From: Paraspadella gotoi
Lineage: Eukaryota; Chaetognatha
DNA length: 64,000 bases
Direction of reading: 5' to 3'
Assembly (NCBI GenBank): GCA_051294375.1
Contig: CM119263.1
Coordinates: forward strand, 6,859,645-6,923,644
In this document: in pieces, positions 63,895-64,000 of the stretch
Layout: each line of letters starts with the position of its first letter
Numbering within the stretch: the first letter of the stretch is position 1
Position numbers and translations under genes: made by a program
The notes under the pieces: generated by a model
The model's database searches: none
Seen by the model: only the letters and a program-made list of their open reading frames with translations
Told to the model about the DNA's origin: nothing

Positions 63895-63899
<5 letters not shown>
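62160..63899. other. No gene recognised; AT-rich DNA
   Basis: A/T-rich sequence without splice-flanked open frames. It contains a pair of hairpins at 63202-63268 and ends in a (CT)n tract at 63899-63929. Probably robo intron or intergenic DNA. Confidence 0.55.
63202..63268. other. Two neighbouring hairpins
   Basis: GTCTG (63202-63206) pairs with CAGAC (63217-63221). CCTTACC (63247-63253) pairs with GGTAAGG (63258-63264) around an ATAA loop. GGAGCC (63230-63235) can pair with GGCTCC (63263-63268) in an alternative or extended fold. Nothing identifies an RNA class. Confidence 0.3.
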
Positions 63900-63933
<34 letters not shown>

Positions 63934-64000
63934 TCAATGTTTGTAAAAAAAATTTTTGTGTCTTTTTCAAATTCTGATGAAGGCTTGAAGACAAAGCGAA

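Overview
The window is a piece of an animal nuclear genome. The evidence is spliced genes with GT-AG introns, a motile-cilium dynein and an axon-guidance receptor, long AT-rich introns, very frequent (GA)n/(CT)n microsatellites, and six N gaps. An invertebrate bilaterian, perhaps an arthropod, is my best guess; the sequence does not fix the taxon. No prokaryotic, viral or CRISPR features were seen.

Layout, left to right. (1) 1-1475, + strand: a possible last exon of an upstream gene, then a two-exon gene for a small two-pass membrane protein with a Lys-rich tail (gene A). (2) 3306-24932, - strand: thirty in-frame exons (1438 codons) of an axonemal inner-arm dynein heavy chain, DNAH1 type, from the start codon to the end of the linker. 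The AAA+ motor is not in the window. One DNAH1 intron holds a three-exon + strand gene for a single-pass membrane protein (gene B, 4816-6762). Another may hold a further small membrane-protein gene (gene E). (3) 25599-25708: two RFX X-box motifs in the ~1 kb between DNAH1 and a divergent five-exon + strand gene of unknown family (gene C, 25931-26729). (4) 27782-57974, - strand: a roundabout (Robo) receptor, tail to tail with gene C, from the fifth Ig domain through three FN3 domains, the membrane segment and the CC0, CC1 and CC2 motifs to the stop codon. Its earlier Ig exons and signal peptide lie in a gap or beyond the right edge. (5) 58-64 kb: no exon recognised; minisatellites, microsatellites and AT-rich DNA, probably upstream robo intron.

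How the genes relate: DNAH1 builds motile cilia, and the shared X-boxes suggest gene C is co-expressed with it, so it may be an uncharacterised cilium gene. Robo is unrelated in function (Slit receptor for axon and cell guidance).

Assembly quality is uneven. There is a ~1.75 kb almost pure T tract, gaps next to microsatellites, one robo exon that needs a 1-base correction, and no dynein motor after the linker. All exon ends were read by eye from reading frame, splice consensus and remembered family sequence. No alignment or RNA data were available.
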